Position numbers and translations under genes: made by a program
Notes under the pieces: generated by a model
What the model saw: only the letters and a program-made list of their open reading frames with translations
What the model was told of the DNA's origin: nothing
Databases searched by the model: none
Source: Sarocladium kiliense
Taxonomy: Eukaryota > Ascomycota > Sordariomycetes > Hypocreales > Sarocladiaceae
Assembly: GCA_030734395.1 (NCBI GenBank)
Contig: JAUZTG010000041.1
Coordinates: 248,001 to 312,000, forward strand
DNA: 64,000 nucleotides
Direction: 5' to 3'
In this document: positions 9,889 to 21,734 of the stretch, piece by piece
Layout: the number at the start of each line of letters is the position of its first letter
Numbering within the stretch: position 1 is the first letter of the stretch

Positions 9889-11082
9889 TCAAAGCGACTT
9901 CTCTTTCCTTGGCTGGCCGACCTCATCGACTCCGTCGAAAACTGACATTTGCAGTGGACTTGGTGTTTTCGTTCTTGAAGGTCCGCCACCCCATTTGTAA
10001 ACCAGCTTGGATGACTTCGGGTCTTTCTCGGCGTATGGTGTGAGCATCCACGTCTGCTCGTAGGCGCGTCGGAACCACCTCGACGTTGGTGCTCGTGTCT
10101 CTATTGACAAGCCAAAAGGCCCGGATGGCCGTTCGCCAGATCGGAGTTGGCGCACTGGGAGCTTCCCCTTTTCAACCTCAGAAATTGGCTGCCTAGCATG
10201 ACGCTCCCAATCCCATCCTTGATCCTCTTGGTCCTTTCCGTCGTTGTGTAACTGCTGGGCGGGGGTTCTTCGGCGAGGAAGCTTCCATGCATCGTCCGAG
10301 TCTTGCAGACCGCGAGCTAGCTTCCCCAGAAGCTCCCACTCAGCTTTCTCCAGTGGTGGTTCAAGTCTCGAGATCTTTTTGTCCCACCAATTAGCCTGCT
10401 TCCGAAGGACCAATGTCTGGGATGGTGGCTTCTCCCAAATATTCTTTTCGGGAATCGGCGCCTTTGGGTTCAGGTTGCCCAGGCTGTTCCGGGGCCAAGT
10501 AGGAACAGCACTATTCCCTTGGGCTTTCTTTTGCGATTGCATCATCTCCATCATCATTTTCAAATCCCATCGCTGGAAGCCAAGTCGCTTAGCAGGTTTC
10601 TCTGCTAATTTTGTGGGATCCTTTTCGGCTTCAGCAGCAGCCTTGAGGTTATCGAATTCGGCCTGCTTATTTAGGACATCCAGAAGCTGCTCAGAGTCTT
10701 GGGGACCCTGCTTGAGAAAGTGTTGATCCAAGAGAGTGTATCTGCGTATCCATGATCGTCCAAAAGCTTTCCGTATTAATCCCAAATACACGGATTTGTC
10801 GCCAGCATGGGCAGCTCGTAATGTTCTTAGACCCTGGCGTGCTCTCTTGACATGTCTGCTGCTGTGCAGGCTCGAGACCTTGTGCTGCCTGAAGCGCTTG
10901 ACTACAGGGTTTCGGATGTTTTGTCGGATCGAGGGAGGGAGGTAGGAGATCTCGCGGAGAATGTGTCGGTACGTATGGAGGATGCTCGTTTGGGCAGCAG
11001 AGTGTTTGATTTGTCGTCGAGCTTCACGAGGTCGGGCCAGGATATTCGACACCACATTGGCGTGGGACCTGAGTTGCGCCAT
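9889..11082 (-). CDS. Cup1-type LYR-motif protein, probably mitochondrial
   Basis: A single exon encodes a basic 397-aa protein. Near residue 36 the segment LHTYRHILREISYLPPSIRQ has the LYR-like core and the following conserved aromatic region of Complex1-LYR proteins. The downstream KRFRQHKV matches the Phe-containing end of the domain as seen in fungal Cup1-like proteins. The family binds mitochondrial acyl carrier protein and helps assemble respiratory or Fe-S proteins; that role is inferred here. The remaining 300 aa are charged, Lys/Arg- and Pro-rich, probably partly disordered, with an MMMEMM patch. The gene is divergent from the MBP1-like gene. Confidence 0.75.
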   Translation of the reverse strand: MAQLRSHANVVSNILARPREARRQIKHSAAQTSILHTYRHILREISYLPPSIRQNIRNPVVKRFRQHKVSSLHSSRHVKRARQGLRTLRAAHAGDKSVYLGLIRKAFGRSWIRRYTLLDQHFLKQGPQDSEQLLDVLNKQAEFDNLKAAAEAEKDPTKLAEKPAKRLGFQRWDLKMMMEMMQSQKKAQGNSAVPTWPRNSLGNLNPKAPIPEKNIWEKPPSQTLVLRKQANWWDKKISRLEPPLEKAEWELLGKLARGLQDSDDAWKLPRRRTPAQQLHNDGKDQEDQGWDWERHARQPISEVEKGKLPVRQLRSGERPSGPFGLSIETRAPTSRWFRRAYEQTWMLTPYAEKDPKSSKLVYKWGGGPSRTKTPSPLQMSVFDGVDEVGQPRKEKSL

Positions 11083-12200
11083 GATGAGAATGCGCAGCCT
11101 GCTGCGACTTTGGCCAGATCGGATGCTGTTGCGTTGAGCTGCTTGATGATCGCTGTTGCTGCATCAACTTGTCCGAGATGTCCAGCCACAGGTTCGGACC
11201 ACCAGCCACACTGCACACACTAGCCACGATCGATGTCTCAGCCACAGCAACGCTGACGCGAAGTTAAAGTGCCCCGCGCCACAGCTACGCGTCTCAAGAC
11301 ACGAAATCACGAAATCGACACGACTCTCACCACGGAAATTCGAGGGATCGCGTAGAGAGGTACTCCCGACGCGTCTGTGGCTCCCCGCCTATGAACGATG
11401 CATGGCACCGGGACGCTGCAAGACACATGGATTGTGAACGGGTCGCTTGGGAATGACGGAAGTAACACTAAGTTTTGAAGCATGGTTTGTGGTGGTGGCT
11501 GACATTTGAGTCGGGGCGTCATGGGCATGATGTTGGATGGGTGGTCGCCTTACGATTGTTTTTCCAGACCTCATCAAATTCATGAAGTGCACACGAAATA
11601 GCTCGAATAGACCTGACGCAATTTGTTCTTTTTCCAATTAATGGTCAGCCGAGTCATACGCAGGGCAGGAAGCAACCAGGCGGCTGGACGCACCTGCATA
11701 TTTCCTGTGCAGTAGCGAATTGGAAGGAACGCCCCTCCCTCGTCCTTTCCTCATTTGGCGCCACGGGTACGTACCCTTTTCGCGCCCATCCTTGTGCTCT
11801 GCCTCTACCTTGACCTTCTGCCGCTACTCATCACCACCACCTCCTCCTCCACTTCTTCAATCCTCATTACGCCGTTCGCCTTCATTCACCTCAACCATCG
11901 GCGGCAGTTGCGGATCGTTGCACCCCCGAGTTTGCTCACCAGCCGAACGACCACCGATATCTACCCCCGGACGCCCCTGCATCGCGACTACGCCTCGGCT
12001 TTGGTTATGCGCGCAGTCATCCCTCGAAACTCAATACCTCCTTGACAATTACGTGCACTACTAGGGTCGTGTTTAATTCACAGAGTTGAAACAGAGTAGT
12101 CTGGTCATTCGCTGGTCTGAATCACCACCTATCCGAAGTTACTTGCTCGCACGTGCAAAAGTCGTTGAACTCTATCCCCCGACAATCCTGATCTTCCACA
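11083..12200. promoter_or_regulatory. divergent promoter between LYR gene and MBP1-like gene
   Basis: This 1.1-kb region contains two ACGCGT boxes, at 11287-11292 and 11369-11374. A long C/T-rich tract runs through roughly 11720-12000, typical of leaders of growth-related fungal genes. Short ORFs inside this tract look like shadows of base composition. Confidence 0.5.
11287..11374. promoter_or_regulatory. pair of MCB-like ACGCGT boxes
   Basis: Two exact ACGCGT motifs stand 76 bp apart, 205 and 287 bp upstream of the LYR start and over 800 bp upstream of the MBP1-like start. ACGCGT is the site bound by yeast Mbp1, whose homologue is the adjacent gene. Function is inferred. Confidence 0.35.
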
Positions 12201-14765
12201 ATGCCTTCGGCGTCACAGACGTCGCAACAGTCCTTCAGTATGAGCCAGCAGTCTCAACCGGGGATGCAGAACTCCTTTCACAGGGGTTTCGGTGGAGCTG
12301 AGCATGCGCAAATTTACTCGGTATGCCTTCACCATGAGACTCGCGTTCCACGTCGAAGTGCTCCATTCACTGACATAGTATGTAGGCGTCCTACTCCGGT
12401 GTCGATGTCTACGAGATGGAGGTCAATGGCGTTGCCGTCATGCGGCGGCGAAACGACTCATGGCTCAACGCTACGCAGATCCTTAAAGTTGCTGGCGTCG
12501 ACAAAGGCAAGCGGACAAAGATACTCGAAAAGGAGATCCAAACCGGCGAGCACGAGAAGGTCCAGGGCGGTTACGGAAAATATCAGGGTACATGGATCAA
12601 GTTCGACCGTGGTGTCGAGGTATGCAGGCAGTATGGCGTGGAGGAGCTACTACGCCCGCTTCTAACCTACGATATGGGACAAGACGGAGGCGTGGCTGGC
12701 CGTGGAGACTTCAACACACCAACCAAAGAGCAGGCCATGGCTGCGCAGCGAAAGCGCATGTACAGCAGCTCGGCCGGTGCCGATGGACGACCGAACGGAA
12801 TGTCAGGCACGTTCTTCAAGAACATTTCAAGCACAGCTTCACATGCGGTCGCCGCGATCAGCAAGGCTCGATTTGATTCTCCTGGTCCTCGAAGCCGAAA
12901 TGGTCCCACGAGGGCGCCGAGCTTCAGCCGCCAACCGTCCATGCAGAATGGAGATGAGTTCCCAGGTAACTCACAACAGAGCTTTGCATCAGACTATGGG
13001 CAGCAGGTCGACTCAGCCTACTCTACACAGCAACAGAGCGGACCCGCAATGGTTCCCAACGACGAGCCGCCGAGGAAACGGCAGAGAATGACAATGACCC
13101 CCGCAGACAGCTACGGAAACTTCAGCCAGAGCGTCGACATGTACGCGACTGCTTTCCCTGGCTCCCCCACCGAACCCAACGATTCCTTCATGTACACACA
13201 AGGTGCTGTTCAGGACCGTGAGCCTGGGGAGGACGCCAACGGCCCGCTGCCACCGCTTCCCTACGAGATGTCGCCAGATATCGAACAGAAGCGTAATATG
13301 CTCATGTCCTTGTTCATGGACTCGAATGCCTCAGATGCTGAGAAGCAACTGCAATTACGGTCATGTACGCCACAAGAGCTCGACATGCCCATCGATGCTC
13401 AAAGTCACACTGCCTTGCACTGGGCAGCCACACTTGCTCGCATGCCGTTGCTGCGGGCTTTGATAGATGCGGGTGCTTCACCGCACCGTGTGAACAGCTC
13501 TGGAGAGACAGCACTTATGCGAGCCTGTCTTGTTACGAACTCGGTAGAGCAGGGATCATTCCCGGATCTTCTCGAACTTCTCGGAAGTACAATCGAGGCG
13601 CGGGATCACAAGAGCCGTACTGTGCTTCATCACATCGCCGTTACTAGCGCGGTAAAGGGTCGCAACACGGCTAGCCGATACTACTTGGAGAGCCTCCTTG
13701 AATGGGTCGTGCGGCAGGGCAGCGTCCCCAGCAGCCAGACTGCACAGACGAACGGCGGGCATCCAAGCAGTTCGCAATCGGTCATTCCCAAGATGGGTAT
13801 CGCTCGTTTCATGTCCGAGATCGTCAACGCACAGGATAGCGCTGGAGACACTGCATTAAACATCGCCGCTCGCATTGGCAACCGAAGCATAATCTCGCAA
13901 CTGATTGAGGTTGGCGCAGATCCCAAGATCGCGAACCGTGTTGGGCTTCGACCTCTTGACTTTGGCATTGGCACAGACGATGCCGAACCTCTAACAAATG
14001 GTGATGCAGCGGCGAAAGCAGTGTTGGCAAACATTGCGGCAGAGAACGCTGTGGCACCTGCAGTTCAGGATGGCGAAAGTAGTGATGATATCATTGCCTG
14101 TGAGTACGACCCAACAGTCGCATACTATTCTTGTACTAATCGTTGCAGCTATCACACAATTATTACGAGATACCGGCACTTCATTCCAGCAGGAGATGAA
14201 GTCGAAACAAGCGTCCATTGATGCTGTTCATGCCAACCTCCGCACAACATCATCACAGCTCGGGGATGCCCGCCGCGAGCTAGAGCATCTGACAGCAAAC
14301 CTCAAGAAGCAATCACTTGCCCGGCAAAGAGTAGCCAATCTTTCCCACGCGAGAGAAGATGAGCAAGTCCGCCTCATGCACGAGCAGTCGCGCGCATCTC
14401 AACCCAACCCTTCATCATCGTGGGAAACCGAGCTTTCTGCCATGCTAGAGGCAGCTGAGGAGTCGTCAGCCAACGGCACGGGCGTTGAAGGCATGCTGCC
14501 CCCAACCTCTGTTCTCAAGGCACGTATCCGTGCAGTCGAGGGACGTCGCGATGTGACCCGCAAGATGGTACAAGCCCTCAAGGGCCGCAGCCGGGACGTC
14601 GAAGTCAAGTACCGCAAGGTCGTGGCATTATGTACCGGCACCCAAGAAGCGGAGGTGGATGCTGTTATCGACAGCCTACTCAAGGCCGTGGAAAGCGAGA
14701 ACGACAACCTCGAGACGAGGCGCGTGAAGCAATTTCTCAACGGCGTGGAAGGCGTTGTACACTAA
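12201..14765 (+). CDS. MBP1: APSES transcription factor, MBP1/Res-type subunit of MBF
   Basis: Exons 12201-12320, 12386-14099 and 14149-14765 give 816 aa, close to yeast Mbp1. The first splice joins IYS to ASYSGVDVYE; the second restores Ser before ITQLL. Residues about 37-130 form the APSES/KilA-N DNA-binding domain (VNGVAVMRRRNDSWLNATQI). Ankyrin repeats follow at about 377-565, with TALHWAA and GDTALNIAARIGN readable. A coiled-coil region starts near 625 (QASIDAVHANLRTTSSQL). The family drives G1/S genes by binding ACGCGT with a Swi6-type partner in the nucleus. The linker at 140-350 is Ser/Pro/Gln-rich with a basic PPRKRQR that could be a nuclear signal. Assignment to the Mbp1 branch rather than a Swi6 branch rests on the presence of the DNA-binding domain. 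Confidence 0.95.
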
Positions 14766-15338
14766 GCGCTTTCTCAACTTTTCTCCGCCTTTCTGTATAT
14801 ACTACACCACCTTTGTTGCGGGCGGATCTTGCCATTGTGGCAGCTGGATGTGGAACATACTGGGTTTTCCAGGTATTCGTTATTCTTTGTTGTCTCTGCG
14901 CTGGGCGTTCGATACCTCTCTACGTTGCTCCTTCTTCGGTTCACGTGTGGCAGATTTGCTTTCGGGTCACTTTGCATTTCTATCATCTCTTTTATATACT
15001 TTTTCACGGCCTTCATTGGTGAACTGCATTCGGGTTAGGCGAGGGGAGGACACGTGATGTTAGGAGTCAAGAGGCTAATTGATATGTTAACTGTTCATTT
15101 TGCATCATATGACTGTTCATTTGCCAAAGCCATTCCGATGTTTCACGCTGTGTAGTAGTATGCATGGAAATAGGTCTCCGGATCATTCGCAAAGAGGAAA
15201 ATTCATGGATGCGGAATAAAATATCTTCTCGCCTGCTGATATGAATGATCAAACTGCTGCTTTAGATATCTACCCTCAAGCAGACCAATACCAAATAACG
15301 CCACACGCCATGCAATGTCCTCAAACACATCAACCCCC
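14766..15338. other. convergent intergenic region
   Basis: The region holds the 3' ends of MBP1 and VAC1. It is AT-richer than its flanks, and no gene is recognised. Confidence 0.5.
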
Positions 15339-17481
15339 TCACGCCTCCCCTCCATAAACCCCCTCCCACCTCCTCTCCACCTCCCCAACCCTCCTCCTCA
15401 ACTCCCCAATCTCGCCCTCCAACTCCTCCAAATTCCTCCCCAGCGCGCTCACCTCCTCAAACCTCCTCGCCTCCCTCGCCGTCTTCGCCATGCCCTCCAC
15501 CATGAACTTCTGCTCCTCCAGCACGACGAGTCGTTCGCGAAGCTGGCGCTCTTCTGATTCAAGGTGGGAGACTACCGTGCTGGATGTGCTGGCTGCGTCG
15601 TCGTTGGAAGAGGCAGCGGAGGGGGTGGGTGGGGTGCTGCTGCTGGTGGAGGCGAGGAGGGAGTGGCGGAGGTTTGAGGAGGAGGAGGATTGTTGGGCGT
15701 GGGGGAGGTGGCGGGATGAGGCGGAGGATGAGATGCTGCTGTTTCGGAGCATCGAAGGAAGACTCTTCAGAGGGAGCATGTTCGTATGTAGGAACCCACT
15801 GGCGTATGTGTAAACCGCCATCTGTAACCTCTGCTGCGCCGGTCCACCACCTGGCAAATCCCTCATCCTCTTCGCCGCAGCTCCATACTTCGAGAAGCTA
15901 TCGACAAGCCTCTTCCTGATCTTCGCAGCCTCCTGGATCTGCGCGTGCGTCGGTGGTGGTTTCGCGAGGTCGACCTCGCCGTTCTCGCCCTTTTCTGGTT
16001 GAAGGGCTAGAAGGGCGCGATGGAAGGATGGGAGAAGCTGGCGGATGCCGCGCTCGAATTGGCGGAGGGTTTCGTAAGCGCGTTGGTCGGGAGGTTTGTG
16101 GGTTAAGGAGGCTGCGAAGTCGCGGGTGGAGAAGATGGTGTGTTTGCAGTCGCGGCACATGCGGATGTCGATGCTGACGTCGTTGGGGTTCGATGAAGGC
16201 TTCTCTGTTGTTTGTTGTGCTGCTGAACATTCATCAGTCCTGCGCGCAGGGAAAGGGTCATTGTGATACGTACGGTTGGAGACATTGAGGCCGACTTCGG
16301 ATGAGCAGCCGGTCTGAGGGTCAGCGCAAACCACGCGGCCACAAATCCTGCAGTGATGCCTCCTAAACGTCCAAGATCCAAACTCCTGCTGACAGAACGG
16401 ACACTTAGGGACGGTAATGTCCTCCTCCCACGTCACCACCGACTGCTCGATCAGCTTCCGAGGGTTCTTCTGCCCCGCCAGCGATGTCACGGGCGATAAT
16501 ATCGACCCGTTCGACGGCGAATAGACTTTGTCCGGCGGATCAGCGAGCAGTCTCGTCAGCTTCGTCAATCGTTTCTCCAGCCTGGACACCTCGAGCGTCT
16601 GCCTTTCCACACGTTTCCTCCTAATCTCGGCGAACATTGCTGTGTGGTCCGTCGTGACACCGTTGTGATCGTTATAGCCTTCCCGTGATACATAGCATGT
16701 CTCGCATACGCGGGCCCAGTATCCGCGCACTGGCTCATGCTGTGCGCTGCGGCTCAGCTTCATTTGATACATAGTATGTACCTCGCAGAAGAGCCGGCCG
16801 CAGTGTCTGCAGTTGATGCTGCCCACTAATGGACCCAGGCTTTTCCCACATGTTGGATCGGTGCAATAGTCGTTCGAAGTGGTTCTCTGCCAGTGGGATC
16901 GCGTGATGAGCTCGTCGGGATCGATGGGCCCTTCGAGGGGTAGTTTGCCTGGTGCAGCGTGCGCAGGAACAGGTGTAACTTCGTTTGATTCAAAGACGTC
17001 GAGGCCGCGAATCTTGGAGTTGATGATCGAGAGGGGTTGGAACCGTTTCGCCTTGAGAACCTGTTTGTCAAACCAGGTTTTGACTTCGTCTTGGGCCTCT
17101 TCGGGGAGCTCTTGGTGGGTATCGTCAATGTGTCTGTTGAGCTGCAACAAAGTCATCTAGAAACTAGCATCAGCACCGCCCGAGCAACGAAATCACGTTT
17201 GCCCTTACCATCTCCTCGTTACATATCGGACAGACCAGCCCTCCAGTATCAGCGCTGTCCGCCTTGCCCTGCGCGCCAACACTGATGGTCGCACCAATGT
17301 CCTGTCCCGGATCCGGAAAGCCCGAGCTTGGAGGTGGTGACAGCGACGACGAGGCAATAGAGACGGTACTCTCCGAGGGCGCAAAAGGACTGGCAGCTCT
17401 AGGAGCAGAAGGGGGAGTCGGAGGTGCGAGACCCTTCCCGCTGCCTAGGATGCGGCCGCCGCCCAGCTTGCGCCCCGACAT
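15339..17481 (-). CDS. VAC1: VAC1/PEP7-like endosomal tether with C2H2 and two FYVE fingers
   Basis: The start at 17481 (CACCATGTC; MSGRKLGGGRILGSG) is preferred over an open upstream extension. Exon 1 is 17209-17481; intron 17157-17208 (GTAAGG...TAG) joins VCPICNEEM to MTLLQLNRHID, completing a C2H2 finger. A second intron of 51 or 54 nt at about 16220/16223-16273 (GTACGT...CAG) is likely, because it removes an unconserved insert inside the second FYVE domain without changing frame; the product is then about 679 aa. Two FYVE-type fingers follow (CRHCGRLFC and HHCRICGRVVC), then a helical Rab-binding-like region and a C-terminal coiled coil. Yeast Vac1 binds PI3P, Vps21 and Vps45 in Golgi-to-endosome transport. 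Low-complexity Ser stretches precede the coiled coil. Confidence 0.92.
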
Positions 17482-19131
17482 GGTGACGGATGCGAGGGCG
17501 GCGTGGGCATGGGAGGCTGGGAAACGGGAGGATGAAGAAGGCGTGAGAGGATTGGAGGCCGAGCTGGGGTGTTTTTGTCCTCGTGTAGCTCCGCAACGGC
17601 AGTTGAAATGGTGAGATGGATGGAGAGGAGGCAAGGGAGGGAAACCTGCGTCTGGGGTGGGATGCGCAAGGCGGTTCGTCATGTGTCGAGGGGTCGAGGT
17701 ACCTGGCAGCCGGGGTGCCAAGTCTTAATAAGCCAGGTACCAGCTCTCTGGACTTGGGCATTGAATACAAGTGCTGACATTGCAAAAAGTCAAGGTAACA
17801 ACATGCTTTCTCCTTATTCTTCTTATCTATTTTGGTCTTCAATCGCCAAGTTTTATTTTCGTATATTATTTGAGCGTAGCTGACCCAAGACTTACAATGG
17901 GTGTCGTCGTGAAATGTACTGCGGTACCTGAGGCAAGCACAGTCATCCTCAGCCTTACGGCCCGCTACACCCCTACGCCCTTCAAAGGCTGGACATATAG
18001 ACCTTATCGTAGATCAGTCTGCCAGCGTAATTGATCTCGGTAGTAGGCCGAGTGCCTATTGAAAGAAATGCAATCAAGGGAAGACTCCGAAACGCAGTTA
18101 AAAGGTCGCGAGTCATTCAAGTCACAAACTTATCAGACATCGTCACAAATGAGAGACACATTAAAGAACTTGAAAACGGTGTGAATCTGTTAACGGATCC
18201 ACGCCATACCGGGACTGGTTCTATTCAATGATCACCGTCCTCTAATACTAGCTATTTTCAATATGAGCCTACACCATTCTCTCAGCACGATATGGGGTAT
18301 GTTCGGTGTCGTGCTCTGCTGTGACACTTCACTGTAGGGTTGCGCACAAGCCTGCCTCGGCACCATCTGTCGGCATGAACAACACTCTACGGTCAGGATG
18401 TGCGAAATAGAGAGATCCAAAAAAGAAGCAAGACTGCCTAGTCATTGAAATGAAGGGCGGAATCCATGCAAAGAGTGCGTGATCTCAAGCCTTAGTAAAG
18501 CTCGGAGTATGAAGTGGGATCTCGTCCCCAGAGGTATCCCACTTGACTAGGGTGTTTCGGCATTGGCAATCGGATAGCTGAGGTGACGATACGCCGAACC
18601 ACTATGCAGAGAGTAACTTCTTCTAGGGCATTCCTACAAGCCATAGCTTGACAGGCTCGCTGAATCCCACTGGGTCTAGACCGGAGACCACCAATGCTGA
18701 GCAGCGAGTCGCGTAGGATCCGAAGTCAAATCAGGTGAGTGGGGACGTTGTCTCCCACTCGGCAAGTCTGGCAACGTGCGCCACTCGATCTGGCCATGGT
18801 GCGATTGACTTGCGATAGTGGCTATCCCTCAAAGGAATAGGAAAGCTTGATAATGTTGACGGGGTTCGGAGAATTGTGTAATCTGGCCAGCTCTTGGCGT
18901 GATTCCTCATGTGGGATAGACCTCGTACCCCTTCTACAAGTATAAATATCATGGTTGAGTCTGTCCTTTGACGACGAGTTAGTATACCAATAGCAACAAG
19001 ACAACACCTACATCATTGTCCTCAGCAACAGCGTTCTGAAGCATCAGACATCAAACCCACATTTCATCTTCACAACTTCTCTTGCTCTTCTATACCCATC
19101 CTGAGCACACCGTGTTCTCCAGAACTACACA
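17482..19131. other. intergenic, 1.6 kb
   Basis: No gene is supported. The right end is the promoter of the NmrA-like gene, with TATAAAT at 18941. Short ORFs elsewhere have no recognisable content. Confidence 0.45.
18941..18947 (+). promoter_or_regulatory. putative TATA box (TATAAAT)
   Basis: It lies 191 bp before the ATG of the NmrA-like gene and is followed by a CA-rich leader. Confidence 0.4.
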
Positions 19132-20025
19132 ATGCCTCAGATTAAGAAAGTCGCCATCTCAGGAGCAGCAGGCTACCTCGGATCTGTTGTGCTCAAGAGC
19201 CTGGTTGCCGACGGTAGCTTCGAGATTACGGTCCTCCGTCGACCTACATCAACTTCCACTTTCCCCGACAACATCAAGGTCGTGAATGTCGATCACGAGT
19301 CCGTTGCCGACCTCACAGAGGCACTCAAGGGACAGGATGCCCTGATCCTAACGCCCTCGTCACAGGCCCTGCTCTCGCAGTTGCCACTTATCGACGCTGC
19401 CGCCGCCGCGGGTGTCTACCGCGTCATTCCATCCGACTTCGGCTCCGACATCACAAACGAAAACGTCCGCAAACTCCCCTTCTTCTCCCCCAAGCTCACC
19501 GTCGAAGCCCGCGTCAAGGAGAATGCGGACGCCGGAAAGATCACCTACACACAAATCCACAACGGCGCCTTCATCCCATACGCGCTGAATGGCTTCTTGA
19601 TCGACCTGAACAACCCAGCTGTCATCGATGGCGGCAACAGTGTCTTCTCTGCCACCACTCTCGAGACAGTCGCGAGTGCCGTGGTTGCAGTCCTGCGCAA
19701 GCCGGCCGAGACGGAGAATAAGGTGTTCCATATCGAGGACTTCAAGCTCACACAGAACAAGTTCCTCGAGTTTGCGAAGCAAATCGCCCCTGAAAGGTCC
19801 TGGGAACCCAAGCAGTTGAAGTTGGCGGATTTGCGCGCCGAAGCGGCGGAGAAGAAGGCCAAGGGAGTGCAAGATTTCAGCGTACTTGTAACTGACCTTT
19901 ACTCGTCGCTTTTGGACCCTGCCTACGGGGCGGCCTTTCAAAATGTGGCTAACGAGTTCCTTGGTCTGACGCCTAAGAGCGAGGAGGTGGTTGTTGAGTA
20001 CATCAGGGAGATCTTGAAGAAATAG
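19132..20025 (+). CDS. NmrA/isoflavone-reductase-like NAD(P)-binding protein
   Basis: This intronless gene encodes 297 aa. An N-terminal Rossmann motif (ISGAAGYLGSVVLKSL, residues 9-24) binds NADP(H) or NAD(P). It is followed by VTVLRRP-like sequence (ITVLRRP) at the end of beta-2, whose arginines favour NADPH, and by VIPSDFGSD near residue 100. This order is typical of NmrA-like and isoflavone-reductase-like atypical SDR proteins. Members are either redox sensors or reductases of aromatic compounds, and the sequence does not settle which. It lies alone between unrelated genes, so context gives no pathway. Confidence 0.85.
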   Translation: MPQIKKVAISGAAGYLGSVVLKSLVADGSFEITVLRRPTSTSTFPDNIKVVNVDHESVADLTEALKGQDALILTPSSQALLSQLPLIDAAAAAGVYRVIPSDFGSDITNENVRKLPFFSPKLTVEARVKENADAGKITYTQIHNGAFIPYALNGFLIDLNNPAVIDGGNSVFSATTLETVASAVVAVLRKPAETENKVFHIEDFKLTQNKFLEFAKQIAPERSWEPKQLKLADLRAEAAEKKAKGVQDFSVLVTDLYSSLLDPAYGAAFQNVANEFLGLTPKSEEVVVEYIREILKK

Positions 20026-20464
20026 AGATCTGAAGCCATAAAGAAAATCGATTTAAACGTACCCTTGCCTCCTAGCTCCTCCGAATTGTGATGAACCAGC
20101 TGACAGGCCCCCTTCTTGAAAGGGTGTCGATGTCGAATGCCTACCTACGTGGATTCACTCCGGAACAGCCAGTGTTCACAGCATGACAGGTAGTAGCCTC
20201 GATCACCTGCAGTAGAATAGATTCCGACTGGAAACACTAAATTCATAGCGTCGCAATCAAAGCGGATCGAGTTGAGAACGCGACTGTGTAAAGAGCAGGA
20301 AGTGCGCGGAGATGCATGGTTCTGTATCTGCAACCGCATTCCTTATCGCGTCTTATCGCAATCGCTTATCGCTTATCACCTGGATTCCCTCAAAGCTCCA
20401 AACGGCGACTCAGGTCGACAGAATTGACGTCGTCAACACCACACGCCGCCTTTTCCGGCCCAAC
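20026..20464. other. intergenic and MET8 promoter
   Basis: Only the 3' region of the NmrA-like gene and the presumed MET8 promoter are seen; no element is recognised with confidence. Confidence 0.4.
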
Positions 20465-21364
20465 ATGTCCAAATCATTCCCCGCAGTCCAGCCAGGCGGG
20501 AGCCTTATCCTGGCCTGGCAGATCAAGGACAAGAAAGTCCTTGTCGTCGGTGGAGGAGAGGTTCGTACACGGTCCTGAGTCTTTCATGCCCAACCCGAGG
20601 CATGTGATCCGACATCGCTGACATGTATTCATAGGTTGCAGCAGGTCGGATCCTGAACTGTCTCAATGCCGATGCGAAAGTCACCGTCGTATGCCCAAAG
20701 TCCGGTCTCAACCCGGAGGTCGCCTACCGCGTCGCCGAAAACCAGATCACACACGTCGATCGCCTCTTCGAGCCCTCCGACCTCGACGACGCAGAGATGG
20801 TCCTCGTAGCCATCGACGATCCCGCTGCCTCGACGACGATATGGAAATTATGCAAGGAGAAGAAGATTGCTGCCAATATCGCTGATGTCCCACCGGAGTG
20901 CGACTTCTACTTTGGCAGCGTGCACAGAGATGGCCCTCTGCAGATCATGGTTAGCACCAATGGCAAGGGACCTAGACTGGCTGCGGCGATTAGGAAGTTC
21001 ATCGCTGGTGCTCTCCCCAAGAATGCAGGCAATGCGATCGAGGCGATTGGTGAGCTGCGTGGGAAGCTGCGCAAGGTTGCTCCGACACCGGAGGAGAGCC
21101 CGAAGAGAATGCGATGGTGAGTACATGCGCGGGTCTCGTCATCGGTTCGGCTTACTGACATGTTGCAGGATGTCCAAGGTCAGCGACACATACAAGTGGG
21201 AGGACATGTGCGATCTGACCCCCGAAGACATGGAGCATCTCCTCCTGTTCTACCCAGCCAACAAGGTCCCGTCAATGGACGTTCTCAAGGCGCTTCGTGG
21301 AGGCAACGCAAAGTCGGCCAAGGACTTTGATGTCTTTGACGGCTCTTTTGGCTTTAGTATCTGA
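20465..21364 (+). CDS. MET8: MET8 precorrin-2 dehydrogenase / sirohydrochlorin ferrochelatase
   Basis: Exons 20465-20560, 20635-21116 and 21169-21364 give 257 aa (yeast Met8 is about 274). The first intron (GTTCGT...TAG) falls inside the nucleotide-binding loop: VLVVGGGE joins VAAGRILNCL, rebuilding a GxGxxxxxR-type motif. The segment STNGKGPRLA corresponds to the conserved S-x-x-G-x-x-P/G-R active-site region, and VAIDDP follows the expected beta strand. The C-terminal exon carries the helical YKWEDMCDLTPEDMEHLL seen in fungal Met8. The enzyme oxidises precorrin-2 with NAD and inserts Fe2+ to make siroheme for sulfite (and nitrite) reductase. All three intron phases agree. Confidence 0.93.
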
Positions 21365-21734
21365 GGAAGTTCTCGACCTCTCATCTCATTTATGGTATTC
21401 ACGTGGCGTTTTGGGGGTACGGGAGCCGGGCACATACAGCACTTCTGTCATATACAGTCAAATTGGAAAACAGCATGCCTGGCATGGTCATATTTGTACA
21501 AGATGTAAATCTGATTTAGTATCCAATACCACTCTCGCACATGAAAAAGTCTCTCTCTCAAAATAGGTAGTGCAGATCAAACAAGAAATCCGGACACGAA
21601 GTTAAATGTAGTCCTCCTGATGCGATATAGATCAATCGTGATGCCGTCCGGTCATCGCAAGCCAGACAAAGACCCAAAGGACATATCGCCAATACAATTT
21701 GTCTCGAAGTATTCACTCAATCACCCAGAACACT
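21365..21734. other. convergent intergenic region
   Basis: Short gap between the MET8 stop and the 3' end of the minus-strand gene; nothing recognised. Confidence 0.4.

Noticed and set aside
17482..17721. N-terminal extension of VAC1 by 80 aa
   Set aside because: MSGRKLGGGRILGSG fits the usual fungal start and has a CACCATG context; the extension is low-complexity.
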